Shown one piece after another: positions 32,342-40,584 of a stretch of DNA of 64,000 nucleotides (position 1 is its first letter; the number at the start of each line of letters is the position of its first letter). The DNA comes from Betaproteobacteria bacterium HGW-Betaproteobacteria-9 (GTDB taxonomy: Bacteria > Pseudomonadota > Gammaproteobacteria > Burkholderiales > Burkholderiaceae_C), in NCBI GenBank assembly GCA_002842215.1, contig PHCC01000015.1:154647-218646 (forward strand), read 5' to 3'. The translations under genes and the position numbers were made by a program. A model generated the notes under the pieces. It made no database searches. It worked only from the letters and a program-made list of their open reading frames with translations, and was not told the DNA's origin.

Positions 32342-34072
32342 TCAGGCCGCTATGCCGGGATTGCCTTGCATGCCTTCCACCTTGGGGGTGTTGAGCTTGC
32401 GCGTGGTGATGGTTTTGTGGCTCTTGAAATAGGTCTCCATCACGTCCCAGATCGGCTCGCCCATGGCACCTTCGGCCACCGGCGCCCAGCCAGCCACCTT
32501 GTAGGTCTTGCCCGCTTCGATGGTCTTGCCCTTGAGCATCATGTTGCTGATGCGCTTGCCCGAGCCGGCCTTGGGGTCGCAGGTGTAGGCCAGACCGCCC
32601 ACACGCACCATGTCGCCGCCCTGCTGGTAGTAGGGGTCGGGGTTGAACAGGTTGTCGCACACGTCTTCCAGCACGGTCTTGATGGTCTCGCCGCTCATTT
32701 CGGTGAGCGTGCTGGTCGGGTAGGTGATGGCCACCTGGTCCATCATGAGTTCGCGCGTGATCGCCTGACCCGGCAGGATGGTGGTGCCCCAGCGGAAGCC
32801 GGGCGAGAACGCCATGTCGGCGCCCTTGACTTCCATCAGCGCGTCGACGATGAGCTGGTCCCACGAGCCGTTGAAGTTGCCGCGGCGGTACAGCAATCCT
32901 TCTGAAACGGCGAGCTTCTCGTCCAGTTTGGCCTTGTAGGGCGCGCGCACCTTGTCGATGTAGGTCTGCATTTCGGCGTCGGCCGGCAGCAGGTTGGCGA
33001 ACACGGGCAGCAGCTTGTAGCGGAAATCCTGCACCTTGCCACCGCGCACGTCGAAGTCGAGCACGCCGAGGAACTTGCTGTTGGAGCCGGCGTTGGTCAC
33101 CAGGGTCTGGCCCTTGGCGTTTTTCACCACGATGGGCGCGGGCATGCCGTCGTGCGTGTGGCCGCCGAGAATGGCGTCGATGCCGGTCACGCGCGAGGCC
33201 ATCTTGATGTCCACGTCCATGCCGTTGTGCGAGATCACGACCACCGCCTGCGCGCCCTTGGAGCGCGCCTCGTCCACCATCTTCTGCATGTTCTCGTCCT
33301 GGATACCGAAGGTCCAGTTCGACACCATGTAACCGGGGTTGGCGATGGGCGTGTAGGGGAAGGCCTGCCCGATCACGGCCACCGGCACGCCGTTCATTTC
33401 CTTGATGACGTAGGGCTTGAACACCGGGTCACCGAAGTCGTTGGTCTTGACGTTCTGCGCCAGGAAGTCGAGCTGGCCTCCGAAGTCCTTCTCGACGATC
33501 TCCTGCACGCGCTTTTCACCCAGGGTGAATTCCCAGTGCGGGCACATGGCGTTCACGCCCAGCAGCTTGCAGGCGTCGACCATGTCCTGGCCGTTGGTCC
33601 AGAGCGCGGTGGCACTGCCCTGCCAAGTGTCGCCGCCGTCGAGCAGCATGGCGTAGGGGCGGCTGGCGCGCATCTGCTTGATCAGCGTGGCCAGGTGCGC
33701 AAAGCCACCAACCTTGCCGTAGGTCTTGGCAGCACTTTCGAAGTTCAGGTAGGTGAAGGCATGGGCCTCGGGGGTCCCGGGGCGGATCTTGAAGTGCTTG
33801 AGCAGACTCTCGCCCACGATGTGCGGCGGGCGGCCCACGGCTTCGGCCACGCCCAGGTTCACGTTGGGCTCGCGGAAGTAGATCGGCATCAGCTGCGCAT
33901 GGCAGTCGGTGAAGTGCAGGAAGCTGACATTGCCGAACTTGGGCAGGTCGTACATCGCCTGGCCCGCGCCCGGCTTGCCGGCCAGCACATCCTTGTGATC
34001 CAGAGCCATGCCGCCCGCGCTGGCCACGGCGAGCACCTGCATGAATTCACGACGACTGAAGCTCATAAACAT
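32342..34072 (-). CDS. soxB: thiosulfohydrolase SoxB
   Basis: Tat-like N-term SFSRREFMQ, 5'-nucleotidase-family metallophosphatase motifs LHFTDCHAQL, LLDGGDTWQGSATALW, GGHTHDGMP; adjacent soxX/A. Confidence 0.96.
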   Translation of the reverse strand: MFMSFSRREFMQVLAVASAGGMALDHKDVLAGKPGAGQAMYDLPKFGNVSFLHFTDCHAQLMPIYFREPNVNLGVAEAVGRPPHIVGESLLKHFKIRPGTPEAHAFTYLNFESAAKTYGKVGGFAHLATLIKQMRASRPYAMLLDGGDTWQGSATALWTNGQDMVDACKLLGVNAMCPHWEFTLGEKRVQEIVEKDFGGQLDFLAQNVKTNDFGDPVFKPYVIKEMNGVPVAVIGQAFPYTPIANPGYMVSNWTFGIQDENMQKMVDEARSKGAQAVVVISHNGMDVDIKMASRVTGIDAILGGHTHDGMPAPIVVKNAKGQTLVTNAGSNSKFLGVLDFDVRGGKVQDFRYKLLPVFANLLPADAEMQTYIDKVRAPYKAKLDEKLAVSEGLLYRRGNFNGSWDQLIVDALMEVKGADMAFSPGFRWGTTILPGQAITRELMMDQVAITYPTSTLTEMSGETIKTVLEDVCDNLFNPDPYYQQGGDMVRVGGLAYTCDPKAGSGKRISNMMLKGKTIEAGKTYKVAGWAPVAEGAMGEPIWDVMETYFKSHKTITTRKLNTPKVEGMQGNPGIAA

Positions 34073-34190
34073 TCCTTAACAATTGATTGCTGATATTTGC
34101 GCCAAATTTTTTTTTGCCAACAACCTGCTCCCGGTTCGACACCAGGAGCAGGCCACACCACAGGTCAGGCGTCCTGCGGGCGCGTCTTCG

Positions 34191-34841
34191 TCACTGGTTC
34201 ACTGGCGATGCGGGGTCCAGCAACAGAGCCATCACATCCCTGATGTTGCTTTCGCTCAGAATGCCTTTGTGACCGGCGCGCGGCATCTGCGAGCACGCGT
34301 TGTAGGCCCGCGCGTTCCACAGCTTGCCCCAGGTGTACTCCACGATGGCTTTGGACGCCGCGCTGTTGGGGTCTGTCACACCGCGGGTCTTGCCGTAGTT
34401 GTACAGGCTCGGACCCAGGTTGCCGAAGGAAATTTCCTTCTTGTCCATCTGATGGCAGTTGTAGCAGTTACCGCCGTTGACGGCATCTGCCTTGTCGCTC
34501 CAGGTCAGGCCTCGGCCACTCTGCGCGATCTTTTCCCCAGCCTTCCAGTCGCCCAGGAATTTTCCGTCGCTCGGCATTTTGACGGTCTTGAGTTCAGCGG
34601 CCTCGATGGCCTTGGCGGTCTTCTCGTCCAGCGGTTTGCCGGCCACATCCGCGGCGCTGCACAGACGATTGGCTTCGTCCTGCTTGAGGTAGTCGAGCGT
34701 GGCGATACCCTTGGCCTGGAAGGATGCCTTAACGACATCGGCGTGAGCCTTGTCGTAGTCAGAACCGCCCACACCGGTGGTACATGCGCTCAAGGCCAGC
34801 GCGGCGACAGGCATGAGGGCGATAGCAATGGTTTTTTTCAT
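34191..34841 (-). CDS. soxX: sulfur oxidation c-type cytochrome SoxX
   Basis: lipobox LSACTTG, heme CYNCHQ, GPSLYNYGKTRG, distal Met region; next to soxA. Confidence 0.92.
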   Translation of the reverse strand: MKKTIAIALMPVAALALSACTTGVGGSDYDKAHADVVKASFQAKGIATLDYLKQDEANRLCSAADVAGKPLDEKTAKAIEAAELKTVKMPSDGKFLGDWKAGEKIAQSGRGLTWSDKADAVNGGNCYNCHQMDKKEISFGNLGPSLYNYGKTRGVTDPNSAASKAIVEYTWGKLWNARAYNACSQMPRAGHKGILSESNIRDVMALLLDPASPVNQ

Positions 34842-34856
34842 GTTCTCGTCTCCGGT

Positions 34857-35678
34857 TCAGCGCTTGATGGCAGGCACGATGGACTCGGACCCCTTGGAGT
34901 GGACACCCATGTAGACGCTCAGTGCGATCGTGGCATCGCTGCCGAACTTCGGCTCAGGGAAGCGCTGCTGGCGGTAGCAGTCGTTCAGTCGCTTCTGCAT
35001 GGTCCACATCTGTGCGTTGGACACGCGGTAGGCCGGCCAGGCCGCAAAGCCGATACCGTCACCCGGGTTCTTGGTCAGGTTGGGCAAGTCCTGCAGGCGA
35101 ATGCGCCCGCCGTCGCTGCCGTGGCAGGTGGAACAGGCAAAGTCGTGCGGACCACCGCGCTGGAAGAACAGGCGCTTGCCCACTTCGTACATGGTTTTTT
35201 CCTGCTCGGTGTTGAACGGCAGGTTGAAGCGCATGCCCTTGGATTGCGTGGCCACGTAAGTGGTGATGGCCACCAGATTGGCGCCTTCGCCCTTGCCGAT
35301 GGTGGGAGCAGCCTTGTACAGCTCGGCCTCGTTGAAGCCTTGCTGGGTCACCATGCAGTGGATCAATCGGGTTTCCAGATCCATCACCTTGCCAGTGTCC
35401 TTGAAGAAGCGCGGCAACTCGGTGAATGTTCCCGCAAGCACGCCGGGCCCTTTGCCCAGATCGCACTGCTCCAGAGAAACGTTCTTCGGGCCGCGCTTTT
35501 GCTTCCAGAGCTCCTCGCCCTTCATCTCGAACAGCTCGGCGGGGTTACCGTCCTGAAGCATTTCACGGTACTTGGCGATGGCGTCGGTCGCCGAATTGCC
35601 CTGGGCGAACACGGCGCCCGTAGCCAGAACCAGCCAGGTCGCGGCCAGCAGGCGGCGGTGAACCACTGCATGTTTCAT
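34857..35678 (-). CDS. soxA: L-cysteine S-thiosulfotransferase subunit SoxA
   Basis: signal peptide, CSTCHGSDGG heme site, SoxA-type CMVTQQ segment. Confidence 0.94.
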   Translation of the reverse strand: MKHAVVHRRLLAATWLVLATGAVFAQGNSATDAIAKYREMLQDGNPAELFEMKGEELWKQKRGPKNVSLEQCDLGKGPGVLAGTFTELPRFFKDTGKVMDLETRLIHCMVTQQGFNEAELYKAAPTIGKGEGANLVAITTYVATQSKGMRFNLPFNTEQEKTMYEVGKRLFFQRGGPHDFACSTCHGSDGGRIRLQDLPNLTKNPGDGIGFAAWPAYRVSNAQMWTMQKRLNDCYRQQRFPEPKFGSDATIALSVYMGVHSKGSESIVPAIKR

Positions 35679-35762
35679 CTGGGGATCTCCTACTTTTATA
35701 TCGGTTGAACAACCAAAAACGGCCAGCGACTTGCGTGGCTGGCCGCGCGTCACCACAGCCGA

Positions 35763-36074
35763 TCAGGCGATGGTGGCTTCGTCGGTGCGGGAATCGCCCT
35801 TGCTGTCGACCCACTTCACCACGACCTTGTCGCCCTTGGCCGCACCCTTGAACTTGAAGGACAGGAAGGGGTTCTGTGACACCGAGCCACTGAACATGGC
35901 CTTGAGCACGGTCTTGCCGGCGCTGGTGGCTTCCACATCCTTGATGAAGTGGGCGGGAATGAGGGCGCCGGCCGCGTCTTTGCGGGTACCGGGTTCCATG
36001 GGGTGGGACATGAGCACGCGAACGGTGGTTTCGTCGCCAGCGAGGGCGGCACGGATGCGCATCGGATCAGCCAT
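35763..36074 (-). CDS. soxZ: thiosulfate oxidation carrier complex protein SoxZ
   Basis: MRIRAALAGDETTVRVLMSHPMEPGTRKDAAGALIPAHFIKDV; NPFLSFKF. Confidence 0.95.
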   Translation of the reverse strand: MADPMRIRAALAGDETTVRVLMSHPMEPGTRKDAAGALIPAHFIKDVEATSAGKTVLKAMFSGSVSQNPFLSFKFKGAAKGDKVVVKWVDSKGDSRTDEATIA

Positions 36075-36138
36075 GATGGACTCCTATCAATTCAAAAAAA
36101 TATGGTTTTCGGGGTTGTGTCGTGTGAGTTTGGGGCGA

Positions 36139-36594
36139 TCAGCCGCCGCAGCCACCCAGCGTCACTTTGGTTTCTTTGGAAGCCGAGAACAGCTTGCCAT
36201 CGGCCTTGACCACGGCCACCACGTTGGTGCTCTGACCCATCTTCAGACGGGTCTGCACATCGGCGGCGGTGCCGGCGGGGATCATGAAAGCACACGACAG
36301 CGGGGTCGGGTTCTTCTCGACGATGAGGTACATCTCGGTCGTGTTGGGCAGCTTGCTGGTGGCGCCGACGGGCACCACGGCGCCGTTCTCAGCGATGTCG
36401 GGCGACACCACGGAAACCTGGTCGCTGGCGGCAGCGGTACCACCGATGGCTTTGAGGGCATCTTCCAGGGTCTTGACCTGGAAGCTGGCGTGATCCACGG
36501 CGGCCTGGGCCTGGCTCTGGGTCACGAGGCCCAGGGCGATCAGGGAGGCGAACGCGCCGGTGGACTTGATGGCTGTGCGACGGGAACTGTTCAT
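36139..36594 (-). CDS. soxY: thiosulfate oxidation carrier protein SoxY
   Basis: RR signal peptide and C-terminal GGCGG swinging-arm motif. Confidence 0.96.
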   Translation of the reverse strand: MNSSRRTAIKSTGAFASLIALGLVTQSQAQAAVDHASFQVKTLEDALKAIGGTAAASDQVSVVSPDIAENGAVVPVGATSKLPNTTEMYLIVEKNPTPLSCAFMIPAGTAADVQTRLKMGQSTNVVAVVKADGKLFSASKETKVTLGGCGG

Positions 36595-36626
36595 GGGGAA
36601 CTCCTGAAAAAAAAGTGAGGGTGAAA

Positions 36627-36965
36627 TTACTTGTCGGGGGCACCGGCCAGCACCCAGGCGGCGAGCAGCTTGAGCTCGTCGTCTTTCAGTGTCGGCTGGG
36701 GCGGCATGGGCACGGGACCGTACAGGCCGGAACCGCCAGACTTGATGCGCGCCGCCACAATGGCTTCGGCATCGGCCTGACCTTTGTGCTTGGCAGCCAC
36801 GTCCTTGTAGGCGGGACCCACCAGCTTCTTGTCAGCGGCATGGCAGGCCAGGCAAGCGCTCTTGGACGCGAGTGCCTTGGCGGCCGCGGCGTCCATGGCA
36901 TGAGCACCTGCGGTGACGAGCAGGGCCATAGCGGCGAGGACAACCTGTTTGAAATCCATCTTCAT
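36627..36965 (-). CDS. monoheme c-type cytochrome within the sox cluster
   Basis: signal peptide; SACLACH heme motif; strong resemblance to C-terminal domain of adjacent SoxD. Confidence 0.92.
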   Translation of the reverse strand: MKMDFKQVVLAAMALLVTAGAHAMDAAAAKALASKSACLACHAADKKLVGPAYKDVAAKHKGQADAEAIVAARIKSGGSGLYGPVPMPPQPTLKDDELKLLAAWVLAGAPDK

Positions 36966-37078
36966 AGCTTAGGGTCTCCTTGGTAAAAAACGTATGGGGT
37001 TAACGATTAAATGCGCATATTTGGAGGAATGCGCGAAGCAGTCACCTCCGCGGCGAACGCAGGTTGGTTGATTTCGGT

Positions 37079-38161
37079 TTATTTCGCGCCCTCCACAATC
37101 CACTTGGCCAGGGTCTTGGCGTCAGCAGCCGAGAGCTGGTCCTGGGCTGGCATGGGCACGGCACCCCAGACACCCGAACCACCCGACTTGATCTTGCCTT
37201 CCAGGTAGGTCTCGGCGTCGGCCTTGCCCTTGTATTTGGCAGAGATTTCGTTGAAGCCAGGGCCGACGATCTTGCTCTTCAACCCGTGGCAGGCGGTGCA
37301 GGCATTGGTGTTCAGCATGCCTTTGGCATCCGCTCCGCCCGAGGCCGTGCGGGCGGCCACCACCACGGGTGCCGCGGCAGACGAACCCACCAGACCCTTG
37401 GGCGCCGGTTTGGTCGTGTCGGCGCCACGCACCGGGCCGATGACACGGTTCTGCTCCTGGATGTTGCCGTGGGCGTCGCGGGCAAAGTCAGGCAGGAAAG
37501 AGTGCACTTTGGGATCGACCGAGCAGTCCTTCATGCAGGTCACATTCTTCACGTCGCCCTTGCCATTCGCTTTCCACAGCGGCTCGTAGAACACCATGCC
37601 ATTGCGGTTGGGCATCCGCTTTTGCACCTCGGCAATGTTCTTGTCGGTCAGCGTGTAGTCGGCAGGCACGATCTCTGCCAGGCTCAGAAGGTAGGCCAGC
37701 ACGCCATAGACCTCGTCGGTCTTGAGCGTCTTGGGCGCGTTCCAGGGCATGGCGCGGTTGATGTAGTCGAACAGCGTGGAGACGGTTGCCACCTTCATGA
37801 TGGTCGTCTTCTGGGGCACGATGCTCTTGCCCTCTTCCAGGCCCTTGACGCGTCCGGTCTTGATGTCGTCCTTCGTGGTGCCGCCGATGATGGGCGTGAA
37901 CACCTCGTTGGACTCACCGAACGTGCCGTGGCAGGAAGCGCACTTGCCCTCCCACACCGTCTCGCCCAGCGAGACACTGCCCGCACCGGCCGGCAGACCT
38001 TTGAAGTCCGGACGCACATCGATGTCCCAGGCCTTCACCTCGGCGGCAGTGGCGTCACGGCCCATGTTGTGCCACGGCGCGGTCTGCGCAAAGGCCGTAC
38101 CCAGTGAGAGTGCAGCCGCCAGAACAACGGCTTTCGTCGAAAGTTTAAAAGTGGATTTCAT
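37079..38161 (-). CDS. soxD: sulfane dehydrogenase cytochrome subunit SoxD
   Basis: two heme motifs CASCH and CTACH, directly downstream of soxC. Confidence 0.93.
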   Translation of the reverse strand: MKSTFKLSTKAVVLAAALSLGTAFAQTAPWHNMGRDATAAEVKAWDIDVRPDFKGLPAGAGSVSLGETVWEGKCASCHGTFGESNEVFTPIIGGTTKDDIKTGRVKGLEEGKSIVPQKTTIMKVATVSTLFDYINRAMPWNAPKTLKTDEVYGVLAYLLSLAEIVPADYTLTDKNIAEVQKRMPNRNGMVFYEPLWKANGKGDVKNVTCMKDCSVDPKVHSFLPDFARDAHGNIQEQNRVIGPVRGADTTKPAPKGLVGSSAAAPVVVAARTASGGADAKGMLNTNACTACHGLKSKIVGPGFNEISAKYKGKADAETYLEGKIKSGGSGVWGAVPMPAQDQLSAADAKTLAKWIVEGAK

Positions 38162-39504
38162 CAGTACACCTGCACGTTGGAGACTTCACCGTTTTCGGAC
38201 ACCAGCCAGCTCTGGATGGCGTTCTGGTGGTAGACCGACTTGGTGCCGCGCACGGCACGCAGCTGGTTGATCTTGGGCTGCACGTAGCCGGTGCTGTCGA
38301 CGGCACGGGCCTGCAAAATGGCGGGCTTGCCGTCCCAGACCCAGTCGATGTTGAAACGCGTCATGGCCTTGGGCAGGATCGGCCCTTCCAGGCGCGCCGT
38401 GCGCCAGTTGCGACCACCATCCACGCTCACGTCCACGCGCTTGATCGCGCCGCGGCCCGACCAGGCCAGGCCGGTCACGTTGTAGTAACCCTTGTCCAGC
38501 AGGGTCTGGCCGGCCGAGGGTGTGGTGATGACCGACTTGCACTCCTGGATGCCGGTGTACTGGCGGTGCGTGCCATCGGGCATGTGATCGATGTAGTGCA
38601 CGGCCTCGTCTTTGGTCGCGTACCGCTGATCGCCCACTTCGATGCGGCGCAGGTACTTCACCCAGCTCACACCCTGCACACCCGGCACCACCAAGCGCAG
38701 CGGGTAGCCGTTTTCGGGGCGCAGCATTTCGCCGTTCATGGCCCAGGCAACAATGCAGTCGTCCATCGCGCGCTCAATGTCAATGGTGCGGGTCATGGAA
38801 GAACCGTCAGCGCCTTCGGCCAGCACGTACTTGGCGGCCTTCTTGTCGATGCCGCACATCTCCAGCAGGGTGGACAGCAGCACGCCGGTGAATTCGGAGC
38901 AACTGACCATGCCGTGCGTGTACTGCACGGTGGGCACGGCCACGTTGCCCCATTCGGTCGCGGTGTTGGCACCGCACTCGATGAAGTGGATGCGCGACAC
39001 GCTGGGCAGGCGCATCAGGTCGTCCATGGTGAAGACGCGCTGGCGTTTCACGAGGCCGTTGATCATCAGGCGGTGCTTGGAGGGGTCGATGTCCCACCAG
39101 CCCTGGTGGTGGCGCTCGAAATGCAGGCCGCTGGGGGTGATGATGCCGAACAGGCCCTGCAGCGGCGTGAAACTCACGGAGGCCTGGTCCACGCGGGTCA
39201 GACCCGGACTCTGTCGGCGCTGCAGGTTCGCTTCCCATTTGCTGGGTTTTCCGTACCCGTCGGTCACCACCGACTGGCCCAGCCCGGTGCTGTGCTCGGG
39301 CAACTTCAGAATCGCTTCTTCACCGTCAGCTGCCATGGCCCGGGTGGCCGCGCCCGCCGACGCGGCGACGCCGGCGCCCATGGCCAGTGCTTTGCCCATG
39401 AAGCTGCGGCGCGCCTTGCGCGCCTGTTCGAGCTTCTCGGGACTCAGAAAATTTTCGGGCGCGGGGATCACGCGTCCAATCACTTCGCTCAGGTCTTTAG
39501 ACAC
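38161..39504 (-). CDS. soxC: sulfane dehydrogenase molybdopterin subunit SoxC
   Basis: sulfite-oxidase fold: HFIECGANTATEWG, SCSEFTGVLLSTLL, PLRLVVPGVQGVSWVKYLRRIEV; Tat-like N-term. Confidence 0.95.
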   Translation of the reverse strand: MSKDLSEVIGRVIPAPENFLSPEKLEQARKARRSFMGKALAMGAGVAASAGAATRAMAADGEEAILKLPEHSTGLGQSVVTDGYGKPSKWEANLQRRQSPGLTRVDQASVSFTPLQGLFGIITPSGLHFERHHQGWWDIDPSKHRLMINGLVKRQRVFTMDDLMRLPSVSRIHFIECGANTATEWGNVAVPTVQYTHGMVSCSEFTGVLLSTLLEMCGIDKKAAKYVLAEGADGSSMTRTIDIERAMDDCIVAWAMNGEMLRPENGYPLRLVVPGVQGVSWVKYLRRIEVGDQRYATKDEAVHYIDHMPDGTHRQYTGIQECKSVITTPSAGQTLLDKGYYNVTGLAWSGRGAIKRVDVSVDGGRNWRTARLEGPILPKAMTRFNIDWVWDGKPAILQARAVDSTGYVQPKINQLRAVRGTKSVYHQNAIQSWLVSENGEVSNVQVY

Positions 39505-39919
39505 TTGCTTTTTCCTTCTGGTTGGCGGGGGGGTTGCGTTTGGCCCTGGTTTTGACTTTGGGGCTTTGGCGCGGGGTCATGTCTTCAACAAAATGGTTGA
39601 AACTCTCACGGGAAACGGATGCGCCGTCGGCTCGACCGGCCACCTGGGTCGACACCGTGCGACACAGCTCGATGTACATGGGGTCGGCCACCTTGTAAAA
39701 AATCTGGGTGCCCTCGCGGCGTCGCGACAGCATGCCGGCCTGGTACATCAGGCCGAGATGACGGGACACATTGGCCTGCGCCAGCGCGGTCACCTTGATG
39801 ATCTCGTTGACACACTTCTCCTGCTGGCACAGCGCGTGCAAGATGCGCAGCCGCGTAGGCTCGCCGAGCACGCTGAAATAGCGCGCCACGGACTCAAAAA
39901 CCTCGTGCATGTCATCCAC
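39497..39919 (-). CDS. soxR: ArsR/SmtB-family transcriptional regulator SoxR
   Basis: winged HTH LGEPTRLRILHALCQQEKCVNEIIKVTALAQANVSRHLGLMYQAGMLSRRREG; overlaps soxC by 8 nt. Confidence 0.88.
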   Translation of the reverse strand: MDDMHEVFESVARYFSVLGEPTRLRILHALCQQEKCVNEIIKVTALAQANVSRHLGLMYQAGMLSRRREGTQIFYKVADPMYIELCRTVSTQVAGRADGASVSRESFNHFVEDMTPRQSPKVKTRAKRNPPANQKEKASV

Positions 39920-39939
39920 CGGCTTGTCTCCAGACTGGT

Positions 39940-39953
39940 TTGATTTCGATCAA
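39940..39953. promoter_or_regulatory. candidate CRP/FNR-family (FNR/ANR/DNR-like) box
   Basis: TTGAT-TTCG-ATCAA, perfect TTGATN4ATCAA; arms extend to GTTTGAT/ATCAAAC. Confidence 0.65.
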
Positions 39954-39957
39954 ACAA

Positions 39958-39980
39958 CTATATGATTGAATGCCTATATA
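39958..39980. promoter_or_regulatory. candidate AT-rich operator (imperfect dyad) upstream of soxR
   Basis: ctATATgattgaatgccTATATa. Confidence 0.35.
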
Positions 39981-40270
39981 CAGATTAGTGTAAACCCGAA
40001 TCCTCGCATTTTTCTGACAAGTGGCGCCCGCACCGAGCTCGAAAGCACGCGCCCGTTCAAAAGCCTCGTTCGCCCAAAAACCCTTACGGGTCACTGACTT
40101 ATCGGTCCATATGCCGACCAAATCTGATAGGGTTTTTACGGTTTGGAGGGCCAGATCACGGTGCTAGGATCAACCATCTAAATATGCGGAAGTACTGATG
40201 CTTTGCGCCAGAAGCCCCTCTGCTACAGTTTTAGATGGTGTTTTTCCCAACCACTCTTCTGGAGGTGACG

Positions 40271-40573
40271 ATGATCAAAACAATGAAATGGCTGGCTGTG
40301 GGTGCGCTGAGTGCAGCCGCTTTTGGGGCGCAGGCGGAAGTGAATCAGGTGCGCGTGTGGGCAGCGGCCTGTGCCAACTGCCACGGCACCATGGGCAAGG
40401 CCGAGACGGGCAATGAGTCGCTGGCCGGCAAGGACAAAGACGAGCTGATCCAGAAGATGATGGACTTCAAGACCGGTCGCAAGCCCGCCACCATCATGCA
40501 CCAGCTGACCAAGGGCTACTCCGACGAGCAGCTCCAGCAACTGGCCGCCTACTTCGCCAGCCTGAAAAAATAA
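40271..40573 (+). CDS. cytochrome c subunit of flavocytochrome c sulfide dehydrogenase / SoxE-like
   Basis: signal peptide, CANCHGTMG heme motif, next to FAD subunit. Confidence 0.88.
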   Translation: MIKTMKWLAVGALSAAAFGAQAEVNQVRVWAAACANCHGTMGKAETGNESLAGKDKDELIQKMMDFKTGRKPATIMHQLTKGYSDEQLQQLAAYFASLKK

Positions 40574-40584
40574 GGAGCCCAACC

